NCBI GenBank assembly: GCA_038025085.1
Contig: CM076140.1
Span: 26,196,501 to 26,260,500 of the forward strand
Reading direction: 5' to 3'
From: Tetragonia tetragonoides
Taxonomy: Eukaryota > Streptophyta > Magnoliopsida > Caryophyllales > Aizoaceae
Length of the DNA: 64,000 nt
Part shown: piece after piece, positions 10,476 through 24,773 of the stretch
How the letters are laid out: the number at the start of each line of letters is the position of its first letter
Position numbering within the stretch: the stretch's first letter is position 1
Program-made: the position numbers and the translations under genes
Notes under the pieces: generated by a model
The model's input: only the letters and a program-made list of their open reading frames with translations
What the model was told of the DNA's origin: nothing
Database searches by the model: none

Positions 10476-12839
10476 TGTGTTGTATATTAAGAGAAAGCAT
10501 CCAAATACTTTCCAAATACTTTGTTTGCATTCAATTGAGTGTGAAACTACACCTAGGATATTTACAAGTACAAACAAGCTTCAACTCAACGTTTTGAATG
10601 CATTTACGCGTTTTAAAAGCTCATACGAGTAGGGTGAAAGAGATTTGAGTTCTTTTGTGTTGTAACTTAAGAGAGAGCATTCAAATAGTTTGTTTGGATT
10701 CTTTTGAGTGTGAAAATAGACCCGGGATGTTTATAAGTACAAACAAGCTTCAACTCAAACTTTTGAATGCATTTACGCGTTTTAAAAGCTCATACGAGTA
10801 GGGTGAAAGCGATTTGAGTTCTTTTGTGTTGTATATTAAGAGAAAGCATCCAAATACTTTCCAAATACTTTGTTTGCATTCAACGAAGTGTGAAACTACA
10901 CCTAGGATATTTAGAAGTACAAACAAGCTTCAACTCAAGCTTTTAAATGCATTTACGCGTTTTAAAAGCTCATACGAGTAGGGTTAAAGAGATTTGAGTT
11001 CTTTTGTGTTGTATATTAAGAGAAAGCATCCAAATACTTTGTTTGCAATCAATTGAGTGTGGAACTACACCTAGGATATTTACAAGTACAAACAAGCTTC
11101 AACTCAGGCTTTTGAATGCATTTACGCGTTTTAAAAGCTCATACGAGTAGGGTGAAAGAGATTTGAGTTCTTTGGTGTTGTATATTAAGAGAAAGCATCC
11201 AAATACTTTCCAAATACTTTGTTTGTATTCAATTGAGTGTGAAACTACACCTAGGATATTTACAGGTACAAACAAGCTTCAACTCAAGCTTTTGAATGCA
11301 TTTACGCGTTTTAAAAGCTCATACGAGTAGGGTGAAAGAGATTTGAGTTCTTTTGTGTTGTGTATTAAGAGAAAGCATCCAAATACTTTGTTTGGATTAA
11401 TTTCAGGGTTAAAATATACCTAGGATGTTTACAAGTACAAACAAGCTTCAACTCAAGCTTTTGAATGCATTTAAGCAGTTTAAATGCTCATACGAGTAGG
11501 GTGAAAGAGATTTGAGTTCTTTTGTGTTGTATATTAAGAGAAAGCATCCAAATACTTTCCAAATACTTTGTTTGCATTCAATTGAGTGTGAAACTACACC
11601 TAGGATATTTACAAGTACAAACAAGCTTCAACTCAACCTTTTGAATGCATTTACGCGTTTTAAAAGCTCATACGAGTAGGGTGAAAAAGATTTGAGTTCT
11701 TTTGTGTTGTAACTTAAGAGAGAGCATTCAAATAGTTTGTTTGGAGTCTTTTGAGTGTGAAAATAGACCCGGGATGTTTATTAGTACAAACAAGCTTCAA
11801 CTCAAACTTTTGAATGCATTTACGCGTTTTAAAAGCTCATACGAGTAGGGTGAAAGAGATTTGAGTTCTTTTGTGTTGTATATTAAGAGAAAGCATCCAA
11901 CTACTTTCCAAATTCTTTGTTTTCATTCAAATTGAAAGTGAAACTACACCTAGGATATTTACAAGTACAAAACAAGCTTCAAGTCAAGCTTTTGAATGCA
12001 TTTACGCGTTTTAAAAGCTCATACGAGTAAGGTGAAAGGGATTTGAGTTCTTTTGTGTTTTATATTAAGAGAAAGCATCCAAATACTTTCCAAATACTTT
12101 GTTTGCATTCAAATTGAAAGTGAAACTACACCTAGGATATTTACAAGTACAAAACAAGCTTCAACTCAAGCTTTTGAATGCATTTACGCGTTTTAAAAGC
12201 TCATACGAGTAGGGTGAAAGGGATTTGAGCTCTTTTGTGTTGTATATTAAGAGAAAGCATCCAAATACTTTCCAAATACTTTGTTTGCATTCAATTGAGT
12301 GTGAAACTACACCTAGGATATTTACAAGTACAAACAAGCTTCAACTCAAGCTTTTGAATGCATTTACGCGTTTTAAAAGCTCATACGAGTAGGGTGAAAG
12401 AGATTTGAGTTCTTTTGTGTTGTATATTAAGAGAAAGCATCCAAATACTCTGTTTGCATTCATTTGAGTGTGAAACTACAACTAGGATGTTTACAAGTAC
12501 AAACAAGCTTCAACTCAAGCTTTTGAATGCATTTACACGTTTTAAAAGCTCATACGAGTAGGGTGAAAGAGATTTGAGTTCTTTTGTGTTGTATATTAAG
12601 AGAAAGCATCCAAATACTTTCCAAATACTGTGCTTTCATTCAACTGAGTGTGAAACTACACCTAGGATATTTACAAGTACAAACAAGCTTCAACTCAAGC
12701 TTTTGAATGCATTTACGCGTTTTAAAAGCTCATACGAGTAGGGTGAAAGAGATTTGAGTTCTTTTGTGTTGTATATTAAGAGAAAGCATCCAAATACTTT
12801 CCAAATACTTTGTTTGCATTCAATTGAGTGTGAAACTAC
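10476..12839. repeat. Satellite stretch with left copy of the 2,119-bp repeat
   Basis: Only satellite monomers. From the ACCCGGG monomer at 11,767 onward it matches the sequence 2,119 bp downstream: ACCCGGG at 13,886, TACGAGTAAG at 12,022 and 14,141, and the GAGCTCTTTT variant near 12,228 and 14,347. The matching segment runs on to about 13,190. The part before 11,767 resembles the 1,747-bp units (ACCCGGG at 10,717, GGGTTAAAATA near 11,406). Confidence 0.85.
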
Positions 12840-14958
12840 ACCTAGTATATTTTCAAGTACAAACAAGCTTCAGCTCAAGCTTTTGAATGCATTTACGCGT
12901 TTTAACAGCTCTTACGACTAGGGTGATAGAGATTGAGTTCTTTTTTATTGTATATTAAGAGAAAGCATCAAAATACTTTGTTTGGATTAATTTGAGGGTG
13001 AAACTACACCTAGGATGTTTACAAGTACAAACAAGCTTCAACTCAGGCTTTTGAATGCATTTACGCGTTTTAAAAGCTCATACGAGTAGGGTGAAAGAGA
13101 TTTGAGTTCTTTGGTGTTGTATATTAAGAGAAAGCATCCAAATACTTTCCAAATACTTTGCTTGCATTCAATTGAGTGTGAAACTACACCTAGGATATTT
13201 ACAAGTACAAACAAGCTTCAACTCAAGCTTTTGAATGCATTTACGCGTTTTAAAAGCTCATACGAGTAGGGTGAAAGAGATTTGAGTTCTTTGGTGTTGT
13301 ATATTAAGAGAGAGCATCCAAATACTTTCCAAATACTTTGCTTGCATTCAATTGAGTGTGCAACTACACCTAGGATATTTACAAGTACAAACAAGCTTCA
13401 ACTCAAGCTTTTGAATGCATTTACGCGTTTTAAAAGCTCATACGAGTAGGATGAAAGAGATTTGAGTTCTTTTGTGTTGTATATTAAGAGAAAGCATCCA
13501 AATACTTTCCATATACTTTGTTTGCATTCAACTGAGTGTGAAACTACACCTAGGATATTTAGAAGTACAAACAAGCTTCAACTCAAGCTTTTAAATGCAT
13601 TTACGCGTTTTAAAAGCTCATACGAGTAGGGTTAAATAGATTTGAGTTCTTTTGTGTTGTATATTAAGAGAAAGCATCCAAATACTTTGTTTGCATTCAT
13701 TTGAGTGTGAAACTACACCTAGGATGTTTCCATGTACAAACAAGCTTCAACTCAAGCTTTTTAATGCATTTACGCGTTTTAAAAGCTCATACGAGTAGGG
13801 TGAAAGAGATTTGAGTTCTTTTGTGTTGTAACTTAAGAGAGAGCATTCAAATAGTTTGTTTGGATTCTTTTGAGTGTGAAAATAGACCCGGGATGTTTTT
13901 AAGTACAAACAAGCTTAAACTCAAACTTTTGAATGCATTTACGCGTTTTAAAAGCTCATACGAGTAGGGTGAAAGAGATTTGAGTTCTTTTGTGTTGTAT
14001 ATTAAGAGAAAGCATCCAAATACTTTCCAAATACTTTGTTTGCATTCAAATTGAAAGTGAAACTACACCTAGGATATTTACAAGTACAAAACAAGCTTCA
14101 ACTCAAGCTTTTGAATGCATTTACGTGTTTTAAAAGCTCATACGAGTAAGGTGAAAGGGATTTGAGTTCTTTTGTGTTGTATGTTAAGAGAAAGCATCCA
14201 AATACTTTCCAAATACTTTGTTTGCATTCAAATTGAAAGTGAAACTACACCTAGGATATTTACAAGTACAAAACAAGCTTCAACTCAAGCTTTTGAATGC
14301 ATTTACGCGTTTTAAAAGCTCATACGAGTAGGGTGAAAGGGATTTGAGCTCTTTTGTGTTGTATATTAAGAGAAAGCATCCAAATACTTTCCAAATACTT
14401 TTTTTGCATTCAATTGAGTGTGAAACTACACCTAGGATATTTACAAGTACAAACAAGCTTCAACTCAAGCTTTTGAATGCATTTACGCGTTTTAAAAGCT
14501 CATACGAATAGGGTGAAAGAGATTTGAGTTCTTTTGTGTTGTATATTAAGAGAAATTATCCAAATACTCTGTTTGCATTTATTTGAGTGTGAAACTACAC
14601 CTAGGATGTTTACAAGTACAAACAAGCTTCAACTCAAGCTTTTGAATGCATTTACACGTTTTAAAAGCTCATACGAGTAGGGTGAAAGAGATTTGAGTTC
14701 TTTTGTGTTGTATATTAAGAGAAAGCATCCAAATACTTTCCAAATACTTTGCTTGCATTCAATTGAGTGTGAAACTACACCTAGGATATTTACAAGTACA
14801 AACAAGCTTCAACTCAAGCTTTTGAATGCATTTACGCGTTTTAAAAGCTCATACGAGTAGGGTGAAAGAGATTTGAGTTCTTTTGTGTTGTATATTAAGA
14901 GAAAGCATCCAAATACTTTCCAAATACTTTGTTTGCATTCAATTGAGTGTGAAACTAC
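12840..14958. repeat. HOR copy, 12-mer, 2,119 bp
   Basis: Bounded by ACCTAGTATATTTTC monomers at 12,840 and 14,959. Its front (about 12,600-13,800) is nearly the same as 27,000-28,196 at an offset of 14,396 bp, sharing GCTTTCATTCAAC (12,632), GAGAGCATCC (13,309), GTAGGATGAAAG (13,446) and TTTCCATGTAC (13,727). Its back (13,886-14,958) copies 11,767-12,839. It is therefore itself a composite. Confidence 0.88.
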
Positions 14959-17420
14959 ACCTAGTATATTTTCAAGTACAAACAAGCTTCAGCTCAAGCT
15001 TTTGAATGCATTTACGCGTTTTAACAGCTCTTACGACTAGGGTAATAGAGATTGAGTTCTTTTTTATTGTATATTAATAGAAAGCATCAAAATAGTTTGT
15101 TTGGATTAATTTGAGGGTGAAACTACACCTAGGATGTTTACAAGTACAAACAAGCTTCAACTAAGGCTTTTGAATGCATTTACGCGTTTTAAAAGCTCAT
15201 ACGAGTAGGGTGAAAGAGATTTGAGTTCTTTGGTGTTGTATATTAAGAGAAAGCATCCAAATACTTTCCAAATACTTTGTTTGCATTCAATTGAGTGTGA
15301 AACTACACCTAGGATATTTACAAGTACAAAACAAGCTTCAACTCAAACTTTTGAATGCATTTACGCGTTTTAAAAGCTCATACGAGTAGGGTAAAAGAGA
15401 TTTGAGTTCTTTTGTTTTGTATATTAAGAGAAAGCATCCAAATACTTTCCAAATACTTTGTTTGCATTCAATTGAGTGTGAAACTACACCTAGGATACTT
15501 ACAAGTACAAACAAGCTTCAACTCAAGCTTTTGAATTCATTTACGCGTTTTAAAAGCTCATACGAGTAGGGTGAAAGAGATTTGAGTTCTTTTGTGTTGT
15601 ATATTAAGAGAAAGCATACAAATACTTTCCAAATACTTTGTTTGCATTCAATTCAGTGTGAAACTACACCTAGGATATTTACAAGTACAAACAAGCTTCA
15701 ACTCAAGCTTTTGAATGCATTTACGCGTTTTAAAAGCTCATACGAGTAGGGTGAAAGAGATTTGAGTTCTTTTGTGTCGTATATTAAGAGAAAGCATCCA
15801 AATACTTTGTTTGGATTAATTTCAGGGTGAAACTATACCTAGGATTTTTACAAGTACAAACAAGCTTCAACTCAAGCTTTTGAATGTATTTAAGCAGTTT
15901 AAATGCTCATACGAGTAGGGTGAAAGAGATTTGAGTTCTTTTGTGTTGTGTATTAAGAGAAAGCATCCAAATACTTTCCAAATATTTGCATTCAATTGAG
16001 TGTGAAACTACACCTAGGATATTTACAAGTACAAACAAGCTTCAACTCAAGCTTTTGAATGCATTTACGCGTTTTAAAAGCTCATACGAGTAGGGTGAAA
16101 GAGATTTGAGTTCTTTTGTGTTGTATATTAAGAGAAAGCATTCATATACTTTGTTTGGATTCTTTTGAGTGTGAAAATACACCCGGGATGTATATAAGTA
16201 CAAACAAGCTTCAACTCAAACTTTTGAATGCATTTACGCGTTTTAAAAGCTCATACGAGTAGGGTGAAAGAGATTTGAGTTCTTTTGTGTTGCATATTAA
16301 GAGAAAGCATCCAAATACTTTCCAAATACTTTGTTTGCATTCAATTGAGTGTGAAACTACACCTAGGATATTTACAGGTACAAACAAGCTTCAACTCAAG
16401 CTTTTGAATGCATTTACGCGTTTTAAAAGCTCATACGAGTAGGGTGAAAGAGATTTGAGTTCTTCTGTGTTGTATATTAAGAGAAAGCATCCAAATACTC
16501 TGTTTGCATTCAATTGAGTGTGAAACTACACCTAGGATATTTACAAGTACAAACAAGCTTCAACTCAAGCTTTTGAATGCATTTACGCGTTTTAGAAGCT
16601 CATACGAGTAGGGTGAAAGAAATTTGAGTTCTTTGGTGTTGTATATTAAGAGAAAGCATTCAAATACTTTCCAAATACTTTGTTTGCATTCAATTGAGTG
16701 TGAAACTACACCTAGGATATTTACAAGTACAAAACAAACTTCAACTCAAGCTTTTGAATGCATTTACGCGTTTTAAAAGCTCATACGAGTAGGGTGAAAG
16801 AGATTTGAGTTCTTTGGTGTTGTATATTAAGAGAAAGCATCCAAATACTTTCCAAATACTTTGTTTGCATTTAATTGAGTGTGAAACTACACCTAGGATA
16901 TTTACAAGTACAAAACAAGCTTCAACTCAAGCTTTTGAATGCATTTACGCGTTTTAAAAGCTCATACGAGTAGGGTGAAAGGGATTTGAGCTCTTTTGTG
17001 TTGTATATTAAGAGAAAGCATCCAAATACTTTCCAAATACTTTGTTTGCATTCAATTGAGTGTGAAACTACACCTAGGATATTTACAAGTACAAACAAGC
17101 TTCAACTCAAGCTTTTGAATGCATTTACGCGTTTTAAAAGCTCATACGAGTAGGGTGAAAGAGATTTGAGTTCTTTTGTGTTGTATATTAAGAGAAAGCA
17201 TCCAAATACTCTGTTTGCATTCATTTGAGTGTGAAACTACACCTAGGATGTTTACAAGTACAAACAAGCTTCAACTCAAGCTTTTGAATGCATTTACACG
17301 TTTTAAAAGCTCATACGAGTAGGGTGAAAGAGATTTGAGTTCTTTTGTGTTGTATATTAAGAGAAAGCATCCAAATACTTTCCAAATACTTTGTTTGCAT
17401 TCAATTGAGTGTGAAACTAC
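14959..17420. repeat. 14-mer HOR, copy 1, 2,462 bp
   Basis: First of five consecutive 14-monomer units. It has the same monomer order as the next copy but is 11 bp longer, because its second monomer keeps two CCAAATACTTT elements (near 15,260). It carries some markers of type B (GTTGCATATT near 16,290; GCATTTAATTG near 16,868) and one of type A (GTATATAAG near 16,190). Confidence 0.93.
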
Positions 17421-19871
17421 ACCTAGTATATTTTCAAGTACAAACAAGCTTCAGCTCAAGCTTTTGAATGCATTTACGCATTTTAACAGCTCTTACGACT
17501 AGGGTGATAGAGATTGAGTTCTTTTTTATTGTATATTAAGAGAAAGCATCAAAATACTTTGTTTGGATTAATTTGAGGGTGAAACTACACCTAGGATGTT
17601 TACAAGTACAAACAAGCTTCAACTCAGGCTTTTGAATGCATTTACGCGTTTTAAAAGCTCATACGAGTAGGGTGAAAGAGATTTGAGTTCTTTGGTGTTG
17701 TATATTAAGAGAAAGCATCCAAATACTTTGTTTGCATTCAATTGAGTGTGAAACTACACCTAGGATATTTACAAGTACAAAACAAGCTTCAACTCAAACT
17801 TTTGAATGCATTTACGCGTTTTAAAAGCTCATACGAGTAGGGTGAAAGAGATTTGAGTTCTTTTGTGTTGTATATTAAGAGAAAGCATCCAAATACTTTC
17901 CAAATACTTTGTTTGCATTCAATTGAGTGTGAAACTACACCTAGGATATTTACAAGTACAAACAAGCTTCAACTCAAGCTTTTGAATGCATTTACGCGTT
18001 TTAAAAGCTCATACGAGTAGGGTGAAAGAGATTTGAGTTCTTTTGTGTTGTATATTAAGAGAAAGCATACAAATACTTTCCAAAAACTTTGTTTGCATTC
18101 AATTCAGTGTGAAACTACACCTAGGATATTTACAAGTACAAACAAGCTTCAACTCAAGCTTTTGAATGCATTTACGCGTTTTAAAAGCTCATACGAGTAG
18201 GGTGAAAGAGATTTGAGTTCTTTTGTGTTGTATATTAAGAGAAAGCATCCAAATACTTTGTTTGGATTAATTTCAGGGTGAAACTATACCTAGGATTTTT
18301 ACAAGTACAAACAAGCTTCAACTCAAGCTTTTGAATGCAATTAAGCAGTTTAAATGCTCATACGAGTAGGGTGAAAGAGATTTGAGTTCTTTTGTGTTGT
18401 GTATTAAGAGAAAGCATCCAAATACTTTCCAAATATTTGCATTCAATTGAGTGTGAAACTACACCTAGGATATTTACAAGTACAAACAAGCTTCAACTCA
18501 AGCTTTTGAATGCATTTACGCGTTTTAAAAGCTCATACGAGTAGGGTGAAAGAGAATTGAGTTCTTTTGTGTTGTATATTAAGAGAAAGCATTCATATAC
18601 TTTGTTTGGATTCTTTTGAGTGTGAAAATACACCCGGGATGTATATAAGTACAAACAAGCTTCAACTCAAACTTTTGAATGCATTTACGCGTTTTAAAAG
18701 CTCATACGAGTAGGGTGAAAGAGATTTGAGTTCTTTTGTGTTGTATATTAAGAGAAAGCATCCAAATACTTTCCAAATACTTTGTTTGCATTCAATTGAG
18801 TGTGAAACTACACCTAGGATATTTACAGGTACAAACAAGCTTCAACTCAAGCTTTTGAATGCATTTACGCGTTTTAAAAGCTCATACGAGTAGGGTGAAA
18901 GAGATTTGAGTTCTTCTGTGTTGTATATTAAGAGAAAGCATCCAAATACTCTGTTTGCATTCAATTGAGTGTGAAACTACACCTAGGATATTTACAAGTA
19001 CAAACAAGCTTCAACTTAAGCTTTTGAATGCATTTACGCGTTTTAGAAGCTCATACGAGTAGGGTGAAAGAAATTTGAGTTCTTTGGTGTTGTATATTAA
19101 GAGAAAGCATTCAAATACTTTCCAAATACTTTGTTTGCATTCAATTGAGTGTGAAACTACACCTAGGATATTTACAAGTACAAAACAAACTTCAACTCAA
19201 GCTTTTGAATGCATTTACGCGTTTTAAAAGCTCATACGAGTAGGGTGAAAGAGATTTGAGTTCTTTGGTGTTGTATATTAAGAGAAAGCATCCAAATACT
19301 TTCCAAATACTTTGTTTGCATTAAATTGAGTGTGAAACTACACCTAGGATATTTACAAGTACAAAACAAGCTTCAACTCAAGCTTTTGAATGCATTTACG
19401 CGTTTTAAAAGCTCATACGAGTAGGGTGAAAGGGATTTGAGCTCTTTTGTGTTGTATATTAAGAGAAAGCATCCAAATACTTTCCAAATACTTTGTTTGC
19501 ATTCAATTGAGTGTGAAACTACACCTAGGATATTTACAAGTACAAACAAGCTTCAACTCAAGCTTTTGAATGCATTTACGCGTTTTAAAAGCTCATACGA
19601 GTAGGGTGAAAGAGATTTGAGTTCTTTTGTGTTGTATATTAAGAGAAAGCATCCAAATACTCTGTTTGCATTCATTTGAGTGTGAAACTACACCTAGGAT
19701 GTTTACAAGTACAAACAAGCTTCAACTCAAGCTTTTGAATGCATTTACACGTTTTAAAAGCTCATACGAGTAGGGTGAAAGAGATTTGAGTTCTTTTGTG
19801 TTGTATATTAAGAGAAAGCATCCAAATACTTTCCAAATACTTTGTTTGCATTCAATTGAGTGTGAAACTAC
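17421..19871. repeat. 14-mer HOR, copy 2, 2,451 bp, type A
   Basis: Monomers start at 17421, 17589, 17758, 17939, 18119, 18288, 18463, 18632, 18812, 18981, 19161, 19342, 19523 and 19692. Lengths are 168, 169, 181, 180, 169, 175, 169, 180, 169, 180, 181, 181, 169 and 180, summing to 2,451. Type A markers: ACGCATTTTAAC (17,477), GAGAATTGAG (near 18,553), GTATATAAG (near 18,640), CAACTTAAGC (near 19,013) and GCATTAAATTG (near 19,319). Confidence 0.95.
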
Positions 19872-22322
19872 ACCTAGTATATTTTCAAGTACAAACAAGC
19901 TTCAGCTCAAGCTTTTGAATGCATTTACGCGTTTTAACAGCTCTTACGACTAGGGTGATAGAGATTGAGTTCTTTTTTATTGTATATTAAGAGAAAGCAT
20001 CAAAATACTTTGTTTGGATTAATTTGAGGGTGAAACTACACCTAGGATGTTTACAAGTACAAACAAGCTTCAACTCAGGCTTTTGAATGCATTTACGCGT
20101 TTTAAAAGCTCATACGAGTAGGGTGAAAGAGATTTGAGTTCTTTGGTGTTGTATATTAAGAGAAAGCATCCAAATACTTTGTTTGCATTCAATTGAGTGT
20201 GAAACTACACCTAGGATATTTACAAGTACAGAACAAGCTTCAACTCAAACTTTTGAATGCATTTACGCGTTTTAAAAGCTCATACGAGTAGGGTGAAAGA
20301 GATTTGAGTTCTTTTGTGTTGTATATTAAGAGAAAGCATCCAAATACTTTCCAAATACTTTGTTTGCATTCAATTGAGTGTGAAACTACACCTAGGATAT
20401 TTACAAGTACAAACAAGCTTCAACTCAAGCTTTTGAATGCATTTACGCGTTTTAAAAGCTCATACGAGTAGGGTGAAAGAGATTTGAGTTCTTTTGTGTT
20501 GTATATTAAGAGAAAGCATACAAATACTTTCCAAAAACTTTGTTTGCATTCAATTCAGTGTGAAACTACACCTAGGATATTTACAAGTACAAACAAGCTT
20601 CAACTCAAGCTTTTGAATGCATTTACGCGTTTTAAAAGCTCATACGAGTAGGGTGAAAGAGATTTGAGTTCTTTTGTGTTGTATATTAAGAGAAAGCATC
20701 CAAATACTTTGTTTGGATTAATTTCAGGGTGAAACTATACCTAGGATTTTTACAAGTACAAACAAGCTTCAACTCAAGCTTTTGAATGCAATTAAGCAGT
20801 TTAAATGCTCATACGAGTAGGGTGAAAGAGATTTGAGTTCTTTTGTGTTGTGTATTAAGAGAAAGCATCCAAATACTTTCCAAATATTTGCATTCAATTG
20901 AGTGTGAAACTACACCTAGGATATTTACAAGTACAAACAAGCTTCAACTCAAGCTTTTGAATGCATTTACGCGTTTTAAAAGCTCATACGAGTAGGGTGA
21001 AAGAGATTTGAGTTCTTTTGTGTTGTATATTAAGAGAAAGCATTCATATACTTTGTTTGGATTCTTTTGAGTGTGAAAATACACCCGGGATGTTTATAAG
21101 TACAAACAAGTTTCAACTCAAACTTTTGAATGCATTTACGCGTTTTAAAAGCTCATACGAGTAGGGTGAAAGAGATTTGAGTTCTTTTGTGTTGCATATT
21201 AAGAGAAAGCATCCAAATACTTTCCAAATACTTTGTTTGCATTCAATTGAGTGTGAAACTACACCTAGGATATTTACAGGTACAAACAAGCTTCAACTCA
21301 AGCTTTTGAATGCATTTACGCGTTTTAAAAGCTCATACGAGTAGGGTGAAAGAGATTTGAGTTCTTCTGTGTTGTATATTAAGAGAAAGCATCCAAATAC
21401 TCTGTTTGCATTCAATTGAGTGTGAAACTACACCTAGGATATTTACAAGTACAAACAAGCTTCAACTCAAGCTTTTGAATGCATTTACGCGTTTTAGAAG
21501 CTCATACGAGTAGGGTGAAAGAAATTTGAGTTCTTTGGTGTTGTATATTAAGAGAAAGCATTCAAATACTTTCCAAATACTTTGTTTGCATTCAATTGAG
21601 TGTGAAACTACACCTAGGATATTTACAAGTACAAAACAAACTTCAACTCAAGCTTTTGAATGCATTTACGCGTTTTAAAAGCTCATACGAGTAGGGTGAA
21701 AGAGATTTGAGTTCTTTGGTGTTGTATATTAAGAGAAAGCATCCAAATACTTTCCAAATACTTTGTTTGCATTTAATTGAGTGTGAAACTACACCTAGGA
21801 TATTTACAAGTACAAAACAAGCTTCAACTCAAGCTTTTGAATGCATTTACGCGTTTTAAAAGCTCATACGAGTAGGGTGAAAGGGATTTGAGCTCTTTTG
21901 TGTTGTATATTAAGAGAAAGCATCCAAATACTTTCCAAATACTTTGTTTGCATTCAATTGAGTGTGAAACTACACCTAGGATATTTACAAGTACAAACAA
22001 GCTTCAACTCAAGCTTTTGAATGCATTTACGCGTTTTAAAAGCTCATACGAGTAGGGTGAAAGAGATTTGAGTTCTTTTGTGTTGTATATTAAGAGAAAG
22101 CATCCAAATACTCTGTTTGCATTCATTTGAGTGTGAAACTACACCTAGGATGTTTACAAGTACAAACAAGCTTCAACTCAAGCTTTTGAATGCATTTACA
22201 CGTTTTAAAAGCTCATACGAGTAGGGTGAAAGAGATTTGAGTTCTTTTGTGTTGTATATTAAGAGAAAGCATCCAAATACTTTCCAAATACTTTGTTTGC
22301 ATTCAATTGAGTGTGAAACTAC
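19872..22322. repeat. 14-mer HOR, copy 3, 2,451 bp, type B
   Basis: Exactly 2,451 bp, with the same monomer order as copy 2. Type B markers replace the A markers: TACAGAACAAG (near 20,227), ACAAGTTTCAAC (near 21,107), GTTGCATATT (near 21,192) and GCATTTAATTG (near 21,770). The A positions read ACGCGTTTTAAC, GAGATTTGAG and GTTTATAAG here. Confidence 0.95.
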
Positions 22323-24773
22323 ACCTAGTATATTTTCAAGTACAAACAAGCTTCAGCTCAAGCTTTTGAATGCATTTACGCATTTTAACAGCTCTTACGA
22401 CTAGGGTGATAGAGATTGAGTTCTTTTTTATTGTATATTAAGAGAAAGCATCAAAATACTTTGTTTGGATTAATTTGAGGGTGAAACTACACCTAGGATG
22501 TTTACAAGTACAAACAAGCTTCAACTCAGGCTTTTGAATGCATTTACGCGTTTTAAAAGCTCATACGAGTAGGGTGAAAGAGATTTGAGTTCTTTGGTGT
22601 TGTATATTAAGAGAAAGCATCCAAATACTTTGTTTGCATTCAATTGAGTGTGAAACTACACCTAGGATATTTACAAGTACAAAACAAGCTTCAACTCAAA
22701 CTTTTGAATGCATTTACGCGTTTTAAAAGCTCATACGAGTAGGGTGAAAGAGATTTGAGTTCTTTTGTGTTGTATATTAAGAGAAAGCATCCAAATACTT
22801 TCCAAATACTTTGTTTGCATTCAATTGAGTGTGAAACTACACCTAGGATATTTACAAGTACAAACAAGCTTCAACTCAAGCTTTTGAATGCATTTACGCG
22901 TTTTAAAAGCTCATACGAGTAGGGTGAAAGAGATTTGAGTTCTTTTGTGTTGTATATTAAGAGAAAGCATACAAATACTTTCCAAAAACTTTGTTTGCAT
23001 TCAATTCAGTGTGAAACTACACCTAGGATATTTACAAGTACAAACAAGCTTCAACTCAAGCTTTTGAATGCATTTACGCGTTTTAAAAGCTCATACGAGT
23101 AGGGTGAAAGAGATTTGAGTTCTTTTGTGTTGTATATTAAGAGAAAGCATCCAAATACTTTGTTTGGATTAATTTCAGGGTGAAACTATACCTAGGATTT
23201 TTACAAGTACAAACAAGCTTCAACTCAAGCTTTTGAATGCAATTAAGCAGTTTAAATGCTCATACGAGTAGGGTGAAAGAGATTTGAGTTCTTTTGTGTT
23301 GTGTATTAAGAGAAAGCATCCAAATACTTTCCAAATATTTGCATTCAATTGAGTGTGAAACTACACCTAGGATATTTACAAGTACAAACAAGCTTCAACT
23401 CAAGCTTTTGAATGCATTTACGCGTTTTAAAAGCTCATACGAGTAGGGTGAAAGAGAATTGAGTTCTTTTGTGTTGTATATTAAGAGAAAGCATTCATAT
23501 ACTTTGTTTGGATTCTTTTGAGTGTGAAAATACACCCGGGATGTATATAAGTACAAACAAGCTTCAACTCAAACTTTTGAATGCATTTACGCGTTTTAAA
23601 AGCTCATACGAGTAGGGTGAAAGAGATTTGAGTTCTTTTGTGTTGTATATTAAGAGAAAGCATCCAAATACTTTCCAAATACTTTGTTTGCATTCAATTG
23701 AGTGTGAAACTACACCTAGGATATTTACAGGTACAAACAAGCTTCAACTCAAGCTTTTGAATGCATTTACGCGTTTTAAAAGCTCATACGAGTAGGGTGA
23801 AAGAGATTTGAGTTCTTCTGTGTTGTATATTAAGAGAAAGCATCCAAATACTCTGTTTGCATTCAATTGAGTGTGAAACTACACCTAGGATATTTACAAG
23901 TACAAACAAGCTTCAACTTAAGCTTTTGAATGCATTTACGCGTTTTAGAAGCTCATACGAGTAGGGTGAAAGAAATTTGAGTTCTTTGGTGTTGTATATT
24001 AAGAGAAAGCATTCAAATACTTTCCAAATACTTTGTTTGCATTCAATTGAGTGTGAAACTACACCTAGGATATTTACAAGTACAAAACAAACTTCAACTC
24101 AAGCTTTTGAATGCATTTACGCGTTTTAAAAGCTCATACGAGTAGGGTGAAAGAGATTTGAGTTCTTTGGTGTTGTATATTAAGAGAAAGCATCCAAATA
24201 CTTTCCAAATACTTTGTTTGCATTAAATTGAGTGTGAAACTACACCTAGGATATTTACAAGTACAAAACAAGCTTCAACTCAAGCTTTTGAATGCATTTA
24301 CGCGTTTTAAAAGCTCATACGAGTAGGGTGAAAGGGATTTGAGCTCTTTTGTGTTGTATATTAAGAGAAAGCATCCAAATACTTTCCAAATACTTTGTTT
24401 GCATTCAATTGAGTGTGAAACTACACCTAGGATATTTACAAGTACAAACAAGCTTCAACTCAAGCTTTTGAATGCATTTACGCGTTTTAAAAGCTCATAC
24501 GAGTAGGGTGAAAGAGATTTGAGTTCTTTTGTGTTGTATATTAAGAGAAAGCATCCAAATACTCTGTTTGCATTCATTTGAGTGTGAAACTACACCTAGG
24601 ATGTTTACAAGTACAAACAAGCTTCAACTCAAGCTTTTGAATGCATTTACACGTTTTAAAAGCTCATACGAGTAGGGTGAAAGAGATTTGAGTTCTTTTG
24701 TGTTGTATATTAAGAGAAAGCATCCAAATACTTTCCAAATACTTTGTTTGCATTCAATTGAGTGTGAAACTAC
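22323..24773. repeat. 14-mer HOR, copy 4, 2,451 bp, type A
   Basis: Again 2,451 bp, and it carries all five type A markers listed for copy 2, displaced by 4,902 bp. The ACGCATTTTAAC variant, for example, has its diagnostic A at 17,480 and 22,382. It resembles the copy two units away more than its immediate neighbours. Confidence 0.95.
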